Shown in pieces: positions 17,587-26,085 of a DNA stretch of 64,000 nt. How positions within the stretch are numbered: position 1 is the first letter of the stretch; each line of letters opens with the position of its first letter. The translations under genes and the position numbers were made by a program. This stretch comes from Sandaracinobacteroides sp041675905 (GTDB lineage Bacteria; Pseudomonadota; Alphaproteobacteria; Sphingomonadales; Sphingomonadaceae): positions 1 through 64,000 of the forward strand of contig JBAYSX010000002.1 in the NCBI GenBank assembly GCA_041675905.1. The letters are read 5' to 3'. The notes below the pieces were generated by a model, which saw only the letters and a program-made list of their open reading frames with translations, did no database searches and was not told where the DNA came from.

Positions 17587-18996
17587 TCAGGCAGTGCCGC
17601 CGACCGTCAGACCTTCGACCAGCAGCGTCGGCTGGCCGACGCCCACCGGTACGGATTGTCCGCCCTTGCCGCAGGTGCCGACGCCTTCGTCCAGTTGCAG
17701 ATCATTGCCGATGGCGAGAATACGCTGCATCACTTCCGGGCCGTTGCCGATCAGCGTCGCGCCCTTCACCGGCGCGCCCAAACGGCCATTTTCGATTCTG
17801 TACGCTTCGGTGCAGGAAAAGACGAACTTGCCGGACGTGATATCCACCTGGCCGCCGCCAAAATTCTTCGCATAAATACCGGTTTTTGCCCGCGCCAGGA
17901 TCTCGCCCGGATCGTCCTTGCCCGCCAGCATGAAGGTATTGGTCATGCGCGGCATTGGCGGCTGGCGGAAGCTTTCGCGCCGGCCGTTGCCGGTGGCGGG
18001 GACGCCCATCAGCCGCGCGTTCATCCGGTCCTGCATATAGCCGCGCAAGATGCCATCCTCGATCAGCACCGTGCGCTCCGTCGGTGTGCCCTCGTCATCG
18101 ATAGACAGCGAGCCGCGCAGATCGGGCATGGTGCCATCATCCACCAGCGTCACGCCCGGCGACGCGACACGTTCGCCGACGCGACCCGAAAAGGCGCTGG
18201 TACCCTTGCGGTTGAAATCGCCTTCCAGCCCGTGGCCAACGGCTTCGTGCAGCAACACACCGGGCCAGCCCGGCCCCAGCACCACCGTCATCTCGCCTGC
18301 CGGCGCCGGTACGGATTGCAAATTCACATTGGCCTGGGCAATCGCCAGATCAATCGCCCGCTGCCACGCGCCTTCTTCGATGAACTGATCATACAGCGCC
18401 CGACCGCCGATGCCATGGCTGCCCTGCTCACGCCGGTCGCCTTCCTGCATCACCACGCTGACGTTCAGCCGCACCAGTGGCCGGACATCGACGAACCGCG
18501 CGCCTTCGGGGCGGTAAATCTCAATATGGTTCCAGCTCGCCACCAGACTTGCCGAAACCTGCACCACGCGGGGGTCGCGCGCACGCGCCACCGCGTCAAT
18601 CGCCTGCAACAGCGCCACTTTCCGCGCGAAAGGCTCGGCGGAAAGCGGGTCGGCATCGGTATAGAGCCGCTGGTTGGTGGCGCGCGGCGGCTGCGCCGCA
18701 GTTATCCCGCCATGACCGGAACGGACGACGGAGATCGTCTCCCCAGCCCGTCTGATCGCTTCCGGGCTGATGTCATTCGCATGGGCATAGGCGGAAACCT
18801 CGCCCACGACGCCGCGCAGGCCAAAGCCGCGGTTCGAATCGAATGTCGCCGCTTTCAGCCGGCCATCGTCGAACGAAAAACTCTCGGATACGCCTGTCTG
18901 CAGATAAAGTTCGCCATCCTCGCATCCATGTAATGCCTCCCGCGTCAGCTTGTGGGCGGTATCGGGATCGAGGTCGAAAAGATGCTGGCTGCTCAT
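17587..18996 (-). CDS. tldD: Metalloprotease TldD
   Basis: A 469-residue TldD. The zinc motif HEAVGHGLEGD (HExxxH) lies near residue 255. TldD with TldE forms a heterodimeric protease that degrades CcdA antitoxin and matures peptides such as microcin B17; tldE is not in this window. I chose the ATG at 18994-18996 (MSSQHLF), which matches the family start; the longer reading overlaps the divergent efflux gene. Upstream ribosome site is poor. Confidence 0.92.
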   Translation of the reverse strand: MSSQHLFDLDPDTAHKLTREALHGCEDGELYLQTGVSESFSFDDGRLKAATFDSNRGFGLRGVVGEVSAYAHANDISPEAIRRAGETISVVRSGHGGITAAQPPRATNQRLYTDADPLSAEPFARKVALLQAIDAVARARDPRVVQVSASLVASWNHIEIYRPEGARFVDVRPLVRLNVSVVMQEGDRREQGSHGIGGRALYDQFIEEGAWQRAIDLAIAQANVNLQSVPAPAGEMTVVLGPGWPGVLLHEAVGHGLEGDFNRKGTSAFSGRVGERVASPGVTLVDDGTMPDLRGSLSIDDEGTPTERTVLIEDGILRGYMQDRMNARLMGVPATGNGRRESFRQPPMPRMTNTFMLAGKDDPGEILARAKTGIYAKNFGGGQVDITSGKFVFSCTEAYRIENGRLGAPVKGATLIGNGPEVMQRILAIGNDLQLDEGVGTCGKGGQSVPVGVGQPTLLVEGLTVGGTA

Positions 18997-19078
18997 ATTT
19001 TTACAGATGGGCAAACGACCGGAAAACGCAAGTCCGAACATCCTGACAGCAGGGGAGACGAGGGGAGTGTTTGCGGCT

Positions 19079-20317
19079 ATGGCCTCGTTCATGGAATCCT
19101 CGTCTGCCTCTGTCGCTTCGCGCCCGACCCCGCCGCCCGGCATCGGCATGATTTTTCTGCTGGGCGCGCTGACCGCGTCCTCGGCGCTGTCTATCGATAT
19201 TTATCTGCCGGCGCTGCCGGTGATCGCTGGCGATTTTGGCACTGACGTCGGAAATGTGCAGCGCAGCCTGTCCGCCTACTTCATCGGCATGGCGCTGGGG
19301 CAGCTGTTCTACGGCCCGTTGTCCGACCGGGTCGGTCGCCGCTGGCCGCTGCTGGCTGGCGCGATGCTGGCGGCGGCGGCGGCCTTGTCGAGCGGATTTT
19401 CCCCCTCGACCGAATGGCTGATCGGTTCGCGATTCATGGAAGCGCTGGGCGGCTGCGCCGGGGTGGTGATTGGCCGCGCGGTAGTCAGTGACCGTTATGC
19501 AGCAACAGACGCCGCGCGTATTTTCAGTTTGCTGATGTTGGTGCTGGGCATTGCGCCACTGATGGCGCCAATGGCAGGGGCAGTTCTGCTCGAATATCTT
19601 GGCTGGCGCGCGATTTTTGTCGTGATCGCCATATTTTTTGTGGCCCAGGTCGTCGCGGCCGCGCTGTGGCTGCCCGAAACCCGTACGAAAAAGATGCAAG
19701 CGGCCTCTCGCGCTGAAAAGGTCGCCACCAGCTATATCGCGTGCATTACCGACCGCCCCGTGCTGGGATTTGTATTGGCCGCCGCCTGCAATGGCGGGGC
19801 CTTTTTTACCTACCTCGCTGCTTCTCCGGAGCTGTTTATCGATCATTATGGCCTGAGCGCGCGCGGATTCTCGCTGATATTCGCGTTCAATTCATGCGGT
19901 ATCATTATCGGCAGCCAGATCAACCGTTGGCTGTTGCTGCGCTATACGCCGCAGACGTTGATCGCCATCCCGGCCGTGCTGGCGGTGGGCGTTGCCGCGC
20001 TGTTCGTCGTGGCGACGCTCATCGGGGTTGCCAGCGTCTGGGTGACCGCATTGTTGCTGTTTCTCATGATGTCCACATTTGGCGTCATGAGCGGTAATTG
20101 CATGGCGCTGGCGCTGGCGCGGATGCCGCAGCGCGGCGGTGCCATTTCGGCATTGCTGGGTTCGGCGATGTTCGGTCTCGGCGGGATGATCAGCGCGCTG
20201 GCGACACTTCTGCCCTTCCCGACGCCGCTGCGGATATCGATCGTCTTGCTGGCGGGATTTATCTGCGTGGCGGCAGCGTTGCGCTGGCTGGCGGGCATCC
20301 GGCTATGGCGGGCGTGA
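19079..20317 (+). CDS. Bcr/CflA family drug efflux MFS transporter
   Basis: About 412 residues with 12 membrane helices. LSIDIYLPALPVIAGDFG in helix 1 is typical of the DHA1 Bcr/CflA group, followed by the motif A loop GPLSDRVGRRWPLL. Members export bicyclomycin, chloramphenicol or sulfonamides, or endogenous dipeptides/cysteine; the substrate here is unknown. The ATG at 19079 follows AGGGGAG; an ATG four codons later is possible. It is divergent from tldD, and its last 13 bases overlap the start of the broken arfB. Confidence 0.88.
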   Translation: MASFMESSSASVASRPTPPPGIGMIFLLGALTASSALSIDIYLPALPVIAGDFGTDVGNVQRSLSAYFIGMALGQLFYGPLSDRVGRRWPLLAGAMLAAAAALSSGFSPSTEWLIGSRFMEALGGCAGVVIGRAVVSDRYAATDAARIFSLLMLVLGIAPLMAPMAGAVLLEYLGWRAIFVVIAIFFVAQVVAAALWLPETRTKKMQAASRAEKVATSYIACITDRPVLGFVLAAACNGGAFFTYLAASPELFIDHYGLSARGFSLIFAFNSCGIIIGSQINRWLLLRYTPQTLIAIPAVLAVGVAALFVVATLIGVASVWVTALLLFLMMSTFGVMSGNCMALALARMPQRGGAISALLGSAMFGLGGMISALATLLPFPTPLRISIVLLAGFICVAAALRWLAGIRLWRA

Positions 20318-20733
20318 TCCCTCCTTCCCATGGTCTGGCCATCGATGCGGATTAGCTGGGCTTTACCTTCATCCGCGCATCCGGACCAGGCGGTCAGAAC
20401 GTCAATAAGGTGGCGACCGCCGTGCAATTGCGCTTCGATCTGGCGCGATCGCCGTCGCTGCCCCCTGCGGTAAAGGCGCGGGCGGCGCGCCTCGCCGGTC
20501 AGCGGCTGACGCTGGACGGAGAGATCGTGCTGCTGGCCGACCGTTTCCGCACCCAGGCCGCCAACCGCCGCGATGCGGAGGAGCGCCTGGTGGCGCTGCT
20601 GACCGACGCCATCCCCGCCCCCGTGCCACGCCGGCCAACCAAACCCACCAAAGGCTCACAACGCCGCCGGCTGGACACGAAGAAACGTCGCGCGGATGTG
20701 AAAGCGGGGCGTGGCAGGCCGTCTGACGAATAG
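20305..20733 (+). pseudogene. arfB: arfB (ribosome rescue peptidyl-tRNA hydrolase) with in-frame TAG at codon 17
   Basis: From the ATG at 20305 the frame reads MAGVIPPSHGLAIDAD, then TAG (20353-20355), then LGFTFIRASGPGGQNVNKV and a full ArfB body ending in the basic tail (KPTKGSQRRRLDTKKRRADVK). ArfB inserts its GGQ loop into stalled ribosomes and its basic tail into the mRNA channel. The family normally has Glu at the amber position (D-E-L), so one GAG to TAG change explains it. The first start after the stop, GTG 20410, would remove GGQ and leave no hydrolase. So the gene is a recent pseudogene, a sequencing error, or needs readthrough. Confidence 0.8.
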
Positions 20734-20852
20734 CTTTCGGGAACAACGGTGGGGCCGTCCATTGGTTTCCGTGATGCCCTTGCCGGCGCTTGCCCTCGGC
20801 TTCGACAGCAGGGCATAGATGCAGGAAGCAAATCACAGAGGAGGCTCGACGC

Positions 20853-21839
20853 ATGACGCCTAAGACAGCAAGCCCGGCCAGACGCCGGCTCGGAAACACG
20901 GATCTGGAAATTGCGCCGCTGGTCTTTGGCGGCAACGCCTTTGGCTGGACCATCGATGAAACAACCGCCTTCACCCTGCTCGACCGGCTCGCGGACGCGG
21001 GCATCCATGCCATCGACACAGCCGACGTCTATTCCAACTGGGTGCCGGGTCTTTCGGGCGGCGAATCAGAGACGACGATCGGCAAATGGTTCCGGTCTCG
21101 CCCGCACCGGCGCGCCGATACGGTCCTCATCACCAAGGTCGGTCTGGAAATGGCCCCCGGCAAGCGCGGCCTGTCCGCCAAATATATCGTGGAGGCGGTG
21201 GAAGCATCGCTGACCCGTCTGCAAACCGATGTGATCGACCTGTATTTCAGCCACGTCCCGGACAAGCATACGCCGGTCGAGGAAACTTTGCGCGCCTATG
21301 ATACGCTGATCCGGCAAGGCAAGGTGCGGGCGATCGGCGCGTCAAACCACAGCGCCGAACAACTGCAAGAGGCGCTGCAAGTATCTGTGGACGATAATTT
21401 GCCCCGCTATGAAGTCCTGCAGCCGCTCTATAATCTGTATGACCGCGCCGGCTTTGAAGGCCCGGTACGCGATCTGGCCATCGCCGAAAGTCTGGGTGTC
21501 ATTGTTTTTTACGGCCTCGCTTCCGGTTTCCTTTCCGGCAAATATCGTTCGAAGGCAGATCTCGGCCAAAGCAAGCGCGGCGCCGACGTCGAAAAATATC
21601 TCAACCCGCGCGGCCTGCGCATCCTCGATGCGCTGGATATGGTCGCCGCCGCTCACAACGCCAAACCCGCCGAAGTCGCCCTCGCCTGGCTGATCGCCCG
21701 GGATGGCGTTACCGCGCCCATCGCCAGCGCCACCAGCGTCGCCCAGGTGGACAGCCTGATCCGCGCTACGCAACTGACCCTGTCGCCCGCCGATATGGAA
21801 ACCCTGAACACCGCCAGCGCACTGGAGCCTGTCGCATGA
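20853..21839 (+). CDS. Aldo/keto reductase
   Basis: A 328-residue AKR barrel. Catalytic tetrad segments are visible: DTADVYSNW (Asp, Tyr), VLITKVG (Lys) and LYFSHVPD (His), and the NADPH-binding end PIASATSVAQVD. GAGGAG lies upstream of the ATG at 20853. It overlaps the next oxidoreductase gene by four bases, so the two probably serve one pathway, but the carbonyl substrate is unknown. Confidence 0.9.
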   Translation: MTPKTASPARRRLGNTDLEIAPLVFGGNAFGWTIDETTAFTLLDRLADAGIHAIDTADVYSNWVPGLSGGESETTIGKWFRSRPHRRADTVLITKVGLEMAPGKRGLSAKYIVEAVEASLTRLQTDVIDLYFSHVPDKHTPVEETLRAYDTLIRQGKVRAIGASNHSAEQLQEALQVSVDDNLPRYEVLQPLYNLYDRAGFEGPVRDLAIAESLGVIVFYGLASGFLSGKYRSKADLGQSKRGADVEKYLNPRGLRILDALDMVAAAHNAKPAEVALAWLIARDGVTAPIASATSVAQVDSLIRATQLTLSPADMETLNTASALEPVA

Positions 21840-22843
21840 AAGCTATCGTCTTAAACAGCCCCGGCGGGCTTGACCGCCTGAATCTGGTGAAGCAGCCAGA
21901 TCCTGCAACGCCCGGGTGGGGAGAAATACGTGTTCGCATCCACGCAAGTTCACTGAATTTCCACGACTATCTCGTTGCAAGCGGCAAATCCCCGGCTGCG
22001 GACAGCCGAATTCCCATGTCCGATGGCGCAGGGGTTGTGGAGGCGGTGGGAGACGGCGTTACAGGGTTTGCCGTGGGTGATACGGTGGTTTCCGTCTTTT
22101 TCCCCGACTGGCAGGACGGCGGGGCAGGGATCTCGGACTTTGCCCGCACTCCGGGCGATGGCATCGACGGCTATGCGCGCGAAAGGGTCACCGCGCCCGC
22201 CACCTGGTTCACCCCCACGCCCAAAGGCTGGAGCCATGCCGAAGCCGCGACGATCACCACCGCCGGTCTCACCGCATGGCGGGCGCTGGTGGTGGATGGC
22301 GGATTGAAAGCGGGCGATACGGTGCTGGCGCTGGGCACCGGCGGCGTCTCCATCTATGCGCTGCAAATCGCCAAAGCGATGGGCGCGCGCGTCGCCATCA
22401 CCTCCTCCTCTGATGAAAAACTCGCCCGCGCCAAAGAACTGGGAGCGGATTTCACGGTCAACTATCGCCAACAACCCAAATGGGGCGCGACAGTTGCCGA
22501 ATGGACCGGCGGGCGCGGCGTCGATCATGTGGTCGAGGTTGGCGGGCCGGGCACACTTTCGCAATCCATCCGCGCATGCCGGGGCGGCGGACATATCGCG
22601 TTGATCGGCGTGTTGACCGGCGGCGCGGGCGAAGTACCCACCAGCCTGCTGATGGCGAAGCAGATCCGCCTGCAGGGACTGATCGTGGGCAGCCGCCAGC
22701 ACCAACTGGAATTCGTCCGCGCGCTGGACGCCACCGGCATCCGCCCGGTGATCGACAGCAGCTTTCCGCTGGAAAAGATCGCGGACGCCTTCCGCCATGA
22801 AGAGGCCGGCAAACATTTCGGCAAAATCTGTCTGGAGTTTTGA
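21836..22843 (+). CDS. Zinc-independent MDR alcohol dehydrogenase / quinone reductase-like
   Basis: A 335-residue medium-chain reductase. SSLNFHDYLVASGK and the GroES-like N-domain are followed by a Rossmann fold (VLALGTGGVSIYALQIAKAMGA, near residue 165). The usual zinc ligands are missing, as in the quinone oxidoreductase branch. Reaction is NADPH-dependent reduction of an unknown ketone, enone or quinone. It is coupled to the aldo/keto reductase gene (ATGA). Confidence 0.87.
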   Translation: MKAIVLNSPGGLDRLNLVKQPDPATPGWGEIRVRIHASSLNFHDYLVASGKSPAADSRIPMSDGAGVVEAVGDGVTGFAVGDTVVSVFFPDWQDGGAGISDFARTPGDGIDGYARERVTAPATWFTPTPKGWSHAEAATITTAGLTAWRALVVDGGLKAGDTVLALGTGGVSIYALQIAKAMGARVAITSSSDEKLARAKELGADFTVNYRQQPKWGATVAEWTGGRGVDHVVEVGGPGTLSQSIRACRGGGHIALIGVLTGGAGEVPTSLLMAKQIRLQGLIVGSRQHQLEFVRALDATGIRPVIDSSFPLEKIADAFRHEEAGKHFGKICLEF

Positions 22844-22946
22844 TCGCGCTGTTCGACTCTCCTGAATAGTCCGTTCGAAACCATCAGGCTGTTTCGGGGG
22901 CAAGGCGTGCCCATATGGAAAAGGACACGCCGATCAGGAGAATCAT

Positions 22947-23741
22947 ATGTCCGGCCAACCCATGCCCGCCTTCTTCATCCCCCATGGTGGCGGCCCATGT
23001 TTCTTCATGGACGATCCGGCTGGCCACTGGACCGGCATGGGAGCCTTCCTGCGCAGCCTGCCCGGACAGTTACCCGAACGCCCGAAAGCCATCATCGTTG
23101 TTTCGGGCCATTGGGAAACCGACGGTTTCGGCTTTACGGGTGCTGCACAACCCTCGCTCATCTATGATTATTACGGCTTCCCGCCGCACACCTATGATTT
23201 GCGCTACGATGTCCCCGGCGCACCCGAACTGGCCACGAGCGCCGCCGCCCTGCTGGGCGGCGCGGGCTTCCAGGCCCAGGTCGATTTCGCCCGTGGCCTC
23301 GACCATGGTGTGTTCATCCCGATGAAGGTCGCCTTCCCCGTCGCCGACATTCCGATGATCGAAATGTCGGTGGACCAAAGCCTCGACCCCGCCCTCCACC
23401 TCGCCGCGGGCCACGCGCTGGCCCCGTTGCGCGACGAAGGCGTACTGATCCTCGGCTCGGGCATGAGCTTCCACAATATGCGCGGCTATGGCGACCCGGG
23501 CATGACAACCCCCTCCCAGGCCTTCGACACCTGGCTGACCCGCGCCGTCAACCTCCCCGGCGACCTCCGCGCCGCCGAACTCGCATCCTGGGCACAAGCC
23601 CCCGCCGCCCGTCTGTGTCACCCGCGCGAGGAACATCTGCTGCCGCTGATGACCGCCGCCGGCACCTCTGATTTGCCCGGCGAGCAGATCTATAGCGAAA
23701 AGGTGCTGGAAACGGTGATTTCCGGGTATCGGTTCGATTAA
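22947..23741 (+). CDS. Class III extradiol dioxygenase, DODA type (YgiD-like)
   Basis: A 264-residue LigB-superfamily enzyme. Iron-ligand histidines appear in FFIPHGGGPC, VVSGHWE and DHGVFIPMKVAFP, with SGMSFHNMRGYG downstream. E. coli YgiD and plant DODA open the ring of DOPA-like catechols; the natural substrate here is unknown. It is convergent with benD and so next to, but not within, the benzoate operon. Confidence 0.88.
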   Translation: MSGQPMPAFFIPHGGGPCFFMDDPAGHWTGMGAFLRSLPGQLPERPKAIIVVSGHWETDGFGFTGAAQPSLIYDYYGFPPHTYDLRYDVPGAPELATSAAALLGGAGFQAQVDFARGLDHGVFIPMKVAFPVADIPMIEMSVDQSLDPALHLAAGHALAPLRDEGVLILGSGMSFHNMRGYGDPGMTTPSQAFDTWLTRAVNLPGDLRAAELASWAQAPAARLCHPREEHLLPLMTAAGTSDLPGEQIYSEKVLETVISGYRFD

Positions 23742-23755
23742 GGTATAGCTTGCCT

Positions 23756-23795
23756 CTGGCGGGGATTATCTGGCCTTATCCCAGATCCCCGCCAG
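23756..23795. terminator. Bidirectional hairpin between dioxygenase gene and benD
   Basis: CTGGCGGGGAT-TAT-CTGG (23756-23773) pairs with CCAG-ATCCCCGCCAG (23781-23795), a 15-bp stem with a three-base bulge and 7-base loop. It spans the benD stop codon. No T-tract, so the terminator role is inferred from position and stability. Confidence 0.6.
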
Positions 23796-24552
23796 CAACG
23801 GGCAAGGTTGTTCCGGTAATATAGGAAGCCTCATCTGACGCCAGGAACAGGATGGGGGCCGCCTGTTCTTCCAGGGTTCCGTAGCGTTGCAGGAAGGTCG
23901 ATTGTGTGACCTGGTCCACCACCTCCTGCATCCACACATCTTCTTCCGGCGTGTTGCCTGCGGCGTTGCGGGGGACGCGACGTTCGGGGGCAGAGGTTCC
24001 GCCGGGGGCGGTGGCGACGACACGGATGCCTTTTGGTGCGAATTCCATCGCCATGCTGCGGGTGATGCCGTTCACGCCGCCCTTGGCGGCCGAATAGGGC
24101 ACGCGATTGATGCCGCCGGTGGCGTTGGAGGAGACATTGACGATCGTGCCGCCGTCGCGCGCCAGCATGTGCGGCAGCACGGCGTGACAGCACCAGAGGG
24201 TCGGGAACAGCGAGCGGCGGACTTCGGCTTCGATCTGTGCGGGTTCGAATTCGGTGAAGGGGCGCATGCGGATCGCACCGCCGACGTTGTTGATCAGTAT
24301 ATCGATGCCACCGAACCTGTCCACGGCGGCCTGCATGGAGGCGGTAGCGCCTTCGTGGGTTTCGAGATCGGCGGTGAAGCCTTGCGCCTCACCCTCCGCT
24401 TCGGCGGCAACCTCGGTGACGAATTCGGCGCGGTCGACCAGCAGCACTTTTCCGCCTTCTGCTGCCGCTCGCAATGCGACCATGCGTCCGATACCCTGGG
24501 CGGCACCGGTAACGACCAGCACCTTGCCGGCAAAACGTCCGGGGAAAATCAT
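23776..24552 (-). CDS. benD: Benzoate cis-diol dehydrogenase (SDR)
   Basis: A 258-residue short-chain dehydrogenase that converts 1,6-dihydroxycyclohexa-2,4-diene-1-carboxylate to catechol and CO2 with NAD. The glycine-rich motif TGAAQGIGR lies near residue 16, NNVGG near 88, and the catalytic Ser/Tyr/Lys with YSAAKGG near 155. It overlaps benC by four bases and closes the cat-ben operon. Confidence 0.92.
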   Translation of the reverse strand: MIFPGRFAGKVLVVTGAAQGIGRMVALRAAAEGGKVLLVDRAEFVTEVAAEAEGEAQGFTADLETHEGATASMQAAVDRFGGIDILINNVGGAIRMRPFTEFEPAQIEAEVRRSLFPTLWCCHAVLPHMLARDGGTIVNVSSNATGGINRVPYSAAKGGVNGITRSMAMEFAPKGIRVVATAPGGTSAPERRVPRNAAGNTPEEDVWMQEVVDQVTQSTFLQRYGTLEEQAAPILFLASDEASYITGTTLPVAGGDLG

Positions 24553-25571
24553 GCAGTCACCGCTTCATTCGGGTTGAATTTCTCGTAGAAGAAATGTTCT
24601 TTCTTCGCGCCCTTGTCTTTCAGGAAGGTCCGCACGGCTTCAACCATCGGCGGCGGGCCGCACAGATAGACATCGCAATCACCGGCGTTCAGATGTTTGT
24701 CTTCCAGATGTTCGGTTACATAGCCTTTCAGCGGATGTTTGCTTTCCGGATCGGCCACGCAGGTCGCATATGTCATGGTGGGCAGACGCGCGGCCAGCGC
24801 CTCGATGCGGTCCATTTCGACCAGATCACGGTCGGTCGTGACGCCATAAATCAGGTGAACGGGCTGATCCGTACCCTGATCCGCCAGCACTTCCAGCATG
24901 GACAGCAGCGGCGCCATACCGGTGCCGCCAGCCAGCAGCACCACCGGGCGTTCGACCGCGCGCAGGTAAAAGCTCCCGATCGGGCCGACGAAGCTCAGCC
25001 GGTCGCCCGGTCTGGCGGTGTTGGACAGCCAGCCGCTCATCACGCCGCCCGTCAGATTGCGTATCAGGAAGCTGGCTTCCGCCGCCCCCGGTTTGGAACT
25101 GAACGAATAGGAGCGATGCTCTGCCGTTCCAGGCACGTTGATGTTGACATATTGGCCGGGCAGGAAGTGCAACGCTTCCGGCTGGTCCAGCTTCACGCGC
25201 AGGATGATGGTGCTGTCGGACGCCAGATCGACGGAGAGGATTTCGCTACCATATTCGGCGGGTTTCACCTTGGCTGCCGCAGAGGCAACAGGCACGGCGA
25301 TCACACAGTCCGAAGACGGGATCATCTGACAGGTTAGAACCAGGCCTTCTGCTGCTTCTTCTTCGGTCAGCGCGTCTTCGATATAGTCGTCGCCCAGATC
25401 GTAGCTGCCCTGTTCGGCCCGGCATTTACAGGTGCCGCAAACCCCGTCCGAACAGTCCATCGGCAGGTTGATCTTGTGACGAAAGGCGGCGTCCAGCACG
25501 GTTTCATCTTCATTGCATTCGATGAAACGGGTCGCGCCGTCTTCGAAATTCAGTGCGATACGATATGCCAT
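24549..25571 (-). CDS. benC: Benzoate 1,2-dioxygenase reductase component
   Basis: A 340-residue electron transfer protein. An N-terminal plant-type [2Fe-2S] domain has CSDGVCGTCKCR (residues 40-51) and a fourth Cys in LTCQM near 81. The FAD domain has HRSYSFSS near 155 and the NAD domain LLAGGTGMAPLLSMLE near 210. It passes NADH electrons to the BenAB oxygenase. AAAGGAA precedes the ATG at 25571. Confidence 0.95.
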   Translation of the reverse strand: MAYRIALNFEDGATRFIECNEDETVLDAAFRHKINLPMDCSDGVCGTCKCRAEQGSYDLGDDYIEDALTEEEAAEGLVLTCQMIPSSDCVIAVPVASAAAKVKPAEYGSEILSVDLASDSTIILRVKLDQPEALHFLPGQYVNINVPGTAEHRSYSFSSKPGAAEASFLIRNLTGGVMSGWLSNTARPGDRLSFVGPIGSFYLRAVERPVVLLAGGTGMAPLLSMLEVLADQGTDQPVHLIYGVTTDRDLVEMDRIEALAARLPTMTYATCVADPESKHPLKGYVTEHLEDKHLNAGDCDVYLCGPPPMVEAVRTFLKDKGAKKEHFFYEKFNPNEAVTA

Positions 25572-25596
25572 AAATATTCCTTTGCGGCTTACCCCC

Positions 25597-26085
25597 TCAG
25601 ATGTGGTAAATGTCGATCACCTGCCGGATATAGTCGTTCTTCAGCACGACTTTTTTGCTTTTGATCTGCGGCTGCGCGCCGCTGAAATCGAGCGTGTAAA
25701 AGGAAACGCCAAAGAAACTGCTTGTTTCCAGGTAACGATGACTGAGCGTGTGCCAGTTAAAGCGCACGTCCACCTGATTGTCCCGCTGCTCCACCAGCTC
25801 GATATTGCTGATGAAATGGCAGGTGCGCGCTTCCGGCATGGTCGCACCGGAACGCTCGGTCTTGATGCGGAAGATGCGATCTTCCAGACCCTCGCGGTTG
25901 GGATAGTAGATCAGCGACACATGCTGTTGCGGATCGTCGATCAACCGATCGTCATCGTCCCAGCCGGGCATCCAGAAGGTTACATCCGGCGCGTAGCAGG
26001 TCAGCCACTGGTCCCATTCGCGGTCGTCCAGCAGGCGCGCTTCGTGATAGAGGAAATCGGCAATCTGTTGGCGGTCCATCGTCAT
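25597..26085 (-). CDS. benB: Benzoate 1,2-dioxygenase small (beta) subunit
   Basis: A 162-residue ring-hydroxylating dioxygenase beta subunit of the NTF2-like cone fold (FLYHEARLLDDREWDQWL near the start, TCHFISNIEL in the middle). It stabilises the alpha3beta3 oxygenase. The ATG at 26085 overlaps the benA stop (ATGA) and has AGGAAGC directly upstream. Confidence 0.94.
   Translation of the reverse strand: MTMDRQQIADFLYHEARLLDDREWDQWLTCYAPDVTFWMPGWDDDDRLIDDPQQHVSLIYYPNREGLEDRIFRIKTERSGATMPEARTCHFISNIELVEQRDNQVDVRFNWHTLSHRYLETSSFFGVSFYTLDFSGAQPQIKSKKVVLKNDYIRQVIDIYHI

Noticed and set aside
17194..18933. Long open frame antisense to tldD
   Set aside because: It is the shadow of a high-GC gene; tldD has family motifs and correct codon pattern, the antisense frame has neither.
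20410..20733. Shorter intact ArfB-like gene starting at GTG 20410
   Set aside because: This start would remove the GGQ motif needed for hydrolysis; the upstream frame clearly carries the missing part across a TAG.
20740..20767. GGAAC-N19-GGTT before the aldo/keto reductase gene as a stress promoter
   Set aside because: Spacing of 19 is outside the EcfG range of 16-17.
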